DNA of 8,728 nucleotides from Candidatus Peribacteraceae bacterium. Its GTDB lineage: Bacteria; Patescibacteriota; Gracilibacteria; Peribacterales; Peribacteraceae. The stretch is taken from the NCBI GenBank assembly GCA_022843885.1, contig JALHMU010000037.1:1-8728 (forward strand), given 5' to 3'. The notes beneath the pieces were generated by a model. It was given only the letters and a program-made list of their open reading frames with translations, ran no database searches and was not told where the DNA came from. Both the position numbers and the translations under genes were made by a program. Below are positions 6,128-8,728 of the stretch, one piece after another. Position 1 is the stretch's first letter; every line of letters begins with the position of its first letter.

Positions 6128-7119
6128 TCGAGCGTGATGTCCTGACTGACACCCTGGTCTGGTACCACCTTCCAGCGTGATTCTTGCATAAGCTTACCGC
6201 TGAGCGCGAAGCCGGCCGCTTTCTTGTGTCCCCCGCCTTGGAATTTCTGCGCCATCTCGGATACATCGACGTCATCGCGCAATGTGCGGAGCGATCCTTT
6301 CACTTTGCCCTGACGTTCCGAGAGGATGAGTGAGAAGCGCATACCTGGAACCGCATTCACGTAGTCGATGACACCGGTGAGTTCAGAATAATCTGCGCCC
6401 GTCGCACGGAAGTCAGACTCTCTCAGTGCCGCGACTGCCCCACCTTCTTCGGAAATGTTGATGTTCTCGAGGACGCGACCCCAGAGCTTCAAGCTGGAGA
6501 GCTTGGCCGTACGGAAGACTTGTTTGACGATGAGCTGCTGACGAGCACCGGCACGCAGGAGTCGCGCAACCGTGCGGTAGACGCCGCTCGATGTGTTGCT
6601 ATGGAGTAATCCACCCGTATCGGTGTACACGCCGGTGAGCAGGGCCGTTGCGATGTCTGGCGTAAGTTTCCAATCGGCACGATCGGCGAAGTCGACCACG
6701 ATTTCACACGTCGATGCAGCTTCCGGAATGATGAAGTTGATCGTGGCGTACTTCGGATTGCTGGGATGGTGATCGAAACAGATCGATTTCACCGATCCAT
6801 CGAACAATGCCGGGAACTTCTCGTGGTATTCGGTTAGCTTTGGCTCAGCGGAATCGAGGAAGATGAAGACATCATCGGGTTCGATCGTAAGATCCGCACG
6901 CATGCGGTGTACCGACGGCAAAAAGTGCATCGTCTCCGGCGCTGGGTCGACACAATGCAGCTCGATGCTTTTGTCTGGATAGGTTGCTTCAAGCAAAAGC
7001 CCCATACCGATGAGCGAACCAATCGCGTCGCCATCGGGGTTTCGGTGACAGACACACTTGATTGTCGCTGCAGACTGAAGCATTTCAAGCGCGTCGGTGA
7101 CTTTCTTTGCGTCGAGCAT
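6124..7119 (-). CDS. nrnA: DHH/DHHA1 phosphoesterase, NrnA-like (nanoRNase / pAp phosphatase)
   Basis: 331 residues, normal for bacterial NrnA-type enzymes, which degrade 2-5 nt RNAs and/or dephosphorylate 3'-phosphoadenosine 5'-phosphate with Mn2+. DHH motifs in order: HRNPDGDAIGS (25-35; His25, Asp29, Asp31), FLDS (Asp89), DHH itself (116-118), TDTGG (166-170; Asp167), then the DHHA1 substrate-binding motif GGGHKKAAGF (295-304). All expected metal ligands are present. It follows rbfA by 33 bp on the same strand, the rbfA-nrnA pairing seen in many bacteria. The ATG at 7117-7119 has no Shine-Dalgarno but lies nine bases after TACACT. The stop codon overlaps that of the convergent ATPase gene. 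GdpP or RecJ are unlikely given the length and lack of extra domains; the exact substrate is not decidable here. Confidence 0.92.
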   Translation of the reverse strand: MLDAKKVTDALEMLQSAATIKCVCHRNPDGDAIGSLIGMGLLLEATYPDKSIELHCVDPAPETMHFLPSVHRMRADLTIEPDDVFIFLDSAEPKLTEYHEKFPALFDGSVKSICFDHHPSNPKYATINFIIPEAASTCEIVVDFADRADWKLTPDIATALLTGVYTDTGGLLHSNTSSGVYRTVARLLRAGARQQLIVKQVFRTAKLSSLKLWGRVLENINISEEGGAVAALRESDFRATGADYSELTGVIDYVNAVPGMRFSLILSERQGKVKGSLRTLRDDVDVSEMAQKFQGGGHKKAAGFALSGKLMQESRWKVVPDQGVSQDITLD

Positions 7120-7128
7120 AAGGGAGCA

Positions 7129-7156
7129 AGTGTATGTTATTGCTCACACCGCTCAA
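7129..7156 (-). promoter_or_regulatory. Possible internal promoter for the DHH gene
   Basis: On the minus strand TTGAGC (7151-7156, 4 of 6) and TACACT (7129-7134, 4 of 6) are separated by 16 bases, with the -10 ending nine bases before the DHH ATG. The -35 overlaps the TGA stop of rbfA. The DHH gene could thus be read both from the rbfA promoter and from its own as a leaderless mRNA. Confidence 0.45.
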
Positions 7157-7515
7157 GCCCCTTTTCCTTGCGTCGATCCACGACTGTTTTGTGGTGATGA
7201 ATCATTGAGTAATTTGTCGATCCGTTCGCCACGCTCTCCGCGATCATCGATTTTGTATCGAAGGGATGGGATGCGATACGTGGTCAGGGATTTCTGAAGG
7301 AGACCCATGATCTCATGTTCGTTTTTCTTGAGGAGCTGCAGCGCACCTTCGGGATTTTTGAGCGTGCTGACGAAGATCGTGGCGTACTGCAGATCGGAAC
7401 TGACTTCCACTTCTGTAATACTGATGATTCCATACTCCTGTTGCGGGATTCCTCGTAAAAAGGATGCGACAGTTTCGCGGATGAGAGACGCCATCTTTTG
7501 TGGTCGAAACGACAT
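7153..7515 (-). CDS. rbfA: Ribosome-binding factor A
   Basis: 120 residues, the usual length for RbfA, a single KH-like-domain protein that binds the 30S subunit and helps mature the 5' end of 16S rRNA, notably in cold adaptation. Family signatures: N-terminal RPQKMASLIRETVASFL, the central ISITEVEVSSDLQYATIFVS strand region, and RIPSLRYKIDDRGERGERIDKLL (81-103), equivalent to the conserved VPELxFxxD...R(I/L)xxLL segment. The C-terminus is a short polar tail. The ATG at 7513-7515 matches the family start; a longer frame from 7584 adds unrelated residues and would overlap fmt. It ends in TGA, which supports the standard code. It is followed by the DHH gene and is divergent from fmt; nusA and infB, frequent neighbours, are not adjacent on the upstream side. 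Confidence 0.93.
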   Translation of the reverse strand: MSFRPQKMASLIRETVASFLRGIPQQEYGIISITEVEVSSDLQYATIFVSTLKNPEGALQLLKKNEHEIMGLLQKSLTTYRIPSLRYKIDDRGERGERIDKLLNDSSPQNSRGSTQGKGA

Positions 7516-7522
7516 GGGGCAC

Positions 7523-7551
7523 AGAATCGCACATGCATTCCCCCACGTCCA
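7523..7551 (-). promoter_or_regulatory. Likely rbfA promoter, extended -10
   Basis: On the minus strand TGGACG (7546-7551, 4 of 6), a 17-base spacer and GATTCT (7523-7528) preceded by TGC. It ends seven bases before the rbfA ATG, so transcription would start at or next to the start codon. The core TGCGATTCT differs by one base from the fmt element TGCTATTCT on the other strand. Confidence 0.55.
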
Positions 7552-7562
7552 TCTCATCTCTC

Positions 7563-7571
7563 TGCTATTCT
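7563..7571 (+). promoter_or_regulatory. Likely fmt promoter, extended -10
   Basis: TGC-TATTCT (extended -10; hexamer 4 of 6) ends six bases before the fmt ATG at 7578, placing the predicted transcription start on the start codon itself. No recognisable -35 at 16-18 bases. Most of the 62-bp rbfA/fmt gap is occupied by the two back-to-back promoters. Confidence 0.55.
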
Positions 7572-7577
7572 GAACGC

Positions 7578-8444
7578 ATGTCACCGATCAAAGTCGTCTT
7601 CATGGGCACGCCGACCTTCGCTGTTCCGAGTCTTAAGGCCCTCATGGAGGATGATCGTTTCGAGGTAACGCTCGTCATCACGCAACCTGATCGACCCGTG
7701 GGACGCAAGCAGGTCGTCACGATGCCACCCGTCAAAGAAGTCGCGCAGGCTGCAGGCATCCCGGTGTTTCAACCTGCCAACGTCAAAAAGGAATGGGAGG
7801 CATATGTGAAAGAGCATGCTCTCACACGTCCGGATTTTTTGATCGTCGTCGCGTACGGACAACTGCTCTCACAGGAATTACTCGACTGGCCGACGATTGC
7901 ACCGGTCAACGTGCACGGTTCATTGCTCCCTGCCTACCGCGGTGCAAGCCCGATGCAAGAAGCGCTCCTCAGAGGAGATAACAAAACCGGTGTCACACTT
8001 CAGCGCATGGTGAAAGAACTGGATGCAGGACCGATTCTTGCCCAGCGGCCAGTTGGTATGGATACGGATGAAACAATGGAAACCCTCGGCACAAAATTAT
8101 CCGGACTTGGTGCCGCATTGATCATCGATACATTGACGGCACCTTTGCGAGAAACGCCGCAAGATGAGAAGAAGGCAACGTTTTGCCGCAAGCTCACACG
8201 TGCAGACGGTATGTGTGATCCAAGTACGATGACCGCGGGTGAAATCAATCGCAAAGTACATGCTCTCACCCCGTGGCCAGGTGTCACGATCGGTGAATTG
8301 AAGATTTTGGAATCATCACTCAGCGCATCAGAGGATTCAGCCGCGCTGGATTGTGTGCATGGAAGTACGTTGCATTTGGTGCGTGTGCAGCCACCTGGAA
8401 AAAAGCCGATGTCCGGACAAGAGTGGCAACGCGGCAAGCGATAA
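7578..8444 (+). CDS. fmt: Methionyl-tRNA formyltransferase
   Basis: Transfers formyl from 10-formyltetrahydrofolate to Met-tRNA-fMet for translation initiation. 288 residues, somewhat shorter than the usual 310 or so, mainly in the C-terminal tRNA-binding OB-like domain. N-terminal Rossmann start VVFMGTPTFAVPSL (7-20); TQPDRPVGRKQ (35-45) in the folate/tRNA region; catalytic segment VNVHGSLLPAYRGASP (110-125) with Asn111 and His113; ELDAGPI (147-153) with Asp149. These correspond to the Asn-His-Asp set of the family. The C-terminal domain contains INRKVHALTPWPG (223-235) and PPGKKPM (272-278). The ATG at 7578 matches the family start; the longer frame from 7500 would overlap rbfA. No def gene, its frequent partner, is visible. 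No Shine-Dalgarno. Confidence 0.96.
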   Translation: MSPIKVVFMGTPTFAVPSLKALMEDDRFEVTLVITQPDRPVGRKQVVTMPPVKEVAQAAGIPVFQPANVKKEWEAYVKEHALTRPDFLIVVAYGQLLSQELLDWPTIAPVNVHGSLLPAYRGASPMQEALLRGDNKTGVTLQRMVKELDAGPILAQRPVGMDTDETMETLGTKLSGLGAALIIDTLTAPLRETPQDEKKATFCRKLTRADGMCDPSTMTAGEINRKVHALTPWPGVTIGELKILESSLSASEDSAALDCVHGSTLHLVRVQPPGKKPMSGQEWQRGKR

Positions 8445-8447
8445 CGG

Positions 8448-8475
8448 TTGCTCGGAAATTTTTTTTGGGTAGTCT
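8448..8475 (+). promoter_or_regulatory. Weak candidate promoter for the TSP3-repeat protein
   Basis: TTGCTC (8448-8453), a 16-base spacer containing a run of eight T (8459-8466), then TAGTCT (8470-8475) ending seven bases before the ATG. Both hexamers match poorly (3 of 6 each); the placement relative to the start codon is the main argument. The T run may instead serve to end the fmt transcript. Confidence 0.3.
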
Positions 8476-8482
8476 TTTTTGT

Positions 8483-8713
8483 ATGAGCAAAAAGAAGTTT
8501 GCAGTGGCACTCCTCCTCGTGATGCTCGCATCTTTTTCACCGATCATCCATGCCGAAGACGCCGATACCGACGGTGACGGTTTGACGGACATTGCAGAAG
8601 ATAAGAACGGGAACGGCAAACATGACGAAGGCGAAACTGATTTGTTCAATGCTGATACTGATAAAGGCGGTGAATCCGATGGGTCCGAAGTGAAAGCCGG
8701 TCGTAATCCCGTC
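8483..8713 (+). CDS. Secreted thrombospondin type 3 repeat (Ca2+-binding) protein, N-terminal fragment
   Basis: 77 genomic residues before the adapter. A signal peptide is clear: MSKKK, hydrophobic FAVALLLVMLASF, then IIHA with likely cleavage after Ala24. The mature part starts with acidic loops typical of thrombospondin type 3 repeats and related DxDxDG calcium sites: DADTDGDGLTD (26-36), DKNGNGKHDEGE (40-51) and NADTDKGGESDGSE (56-69). Such repeats occur in bacterial surface and secreted proteins, often as linkers before a catalytic, adhesive or cell-wall domain that is not seen here. The ATG lies 38 bp after the fmt stop, without a Shine-Dalgarno. The frame must not be read past 8713: the following RSEER-like residues come from adapter sequence. 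Confidence 0.85.
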
Positions 8714-8728
8714 AGATCGGAAGAGCGT
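8714..8728. other. Illumina TruSeq adapter remnant at the contig end
   Basis: The terminal 15 bases, AGATCGGAAGAGCGT, are identical to the start of the Illumina TruSeq universal adapter as seen in read-through reads. They are library-derived, not genomic, and the true sequence stops at or before 8713. A few bases just upstream could also be unreliable. Confidence 0.95.

Noticed and set aside
7500..7577. N-terminal extension of fmt starting at 7500
   Set aside because: Fmt proteins start right before the VVFMGTP strand; the extension overlaps rbfA and both promoters.
7516..7584. N-terminal extension of rbfA starting at 7584
   Set aside because: The extra 23 residues do not resemble RbfA, would overlap the fmt start, and lie upstream of the predicted transcription start.
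8426..8466. GCAAC/GTTGC stem before a T8 run, possible fmt terminator
   Set aside because: Only 5 bp with a 16-base loop and 7 bases between stem and T run; not a convincing intrinsic terminator, though the T run itself is real.
1..8713. CRISPR array, tRNA/rRNA gene, insertion sequence, prophage or attachment site
   Set aside because: I saw no direct-repeat array, cloverleaf, transposase, terminal inverted repeats or phage genes on either strand.
1..8713. Alternative genetic code with UGA as glycine
   Set aside because: rbfA ends at a TGA giving a normal-length protein, and argS, the ATPase gene, the DHH gene and fmt contain no in-frame TGA.
8714..8728. Reading the TSP3 gene through the final 15 bases
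   Set aside because: These bases are adapter sequence, so the extra residues are not biological.

Overview
The window reads as a compact, roughly half-GC bacterial chromosome segment with short or absent intergenic gaps. A stand-alone VirB4/TraC-type ATPase of the kind common in Patescibacteria (CPR), no visible Shine-Dalgarno sequences, and -10-like hexamers directly before start codons suggest a CPR bacterium, possibly a Peregrinibacteria/Peribacteria-like lineage. This placement is inference; no rRNA gene is present to test it. The standard genetic code fits: rbfA ends in TGA, and the long genes contain no in-frame TGA, which argues against the UGA-glycine code of Gracilibacteria/Absconditabacteria.

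Layout. Bases 1-1270 (minus) hold most of a lipoprotein with two bacterial SH3 domains and a NodB/polysaccharide-deacetylase-like domain that seems to lack catalytic residues; it runs off the left edge. It lies 25 bp behind argS (1296-3098, minus). The gap 3099-3292 is a divergent regulatory region with several short palindromes and a possible 48-codon ORF ahead of argS. Rightwards come a coiled-coil lipoprotein (3293-4126), a terminator whose loop overlaps the next promoter, and a 645-residue VirB4-like ATPase (4190-6127). The ATPase meets the DHH/DHHA1 phosphoesterase gene (6124-7119, minus) tail to tail, sharing a TTAA. rbfA (7153-7515, minus) lies upstream of the DHH gene. fmt (7578-8444, plus) diverges from rbfA across 62 bp. 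A secreted thrombospondin-type-3-repeat protein (8483 onward) is cut by the right edge. The last 15 bases match the Illumina TruSeq adapter and are not genomic.

How the genes fit together. argS, rbfA and fmt serve translation (tRNA charging, 30S maturation, initiator-tRNA formylation), and the DHH enzyme probably recycles nanoRNA or pAp. The other genes act at the cell envelope: two lipoproteins, a secretion or pilus-type ATPase and a secreted Ca2+-binding protein. The main cross-cutting signal is promoter placement. Seven of the eight confidently called genes have a TAnnnT-like or extended -10 element ending 6-10 nt before the start codon, and none has a convincing Shine-Dalgarno sequence, so mainly leaderless mRNAs are predicted.
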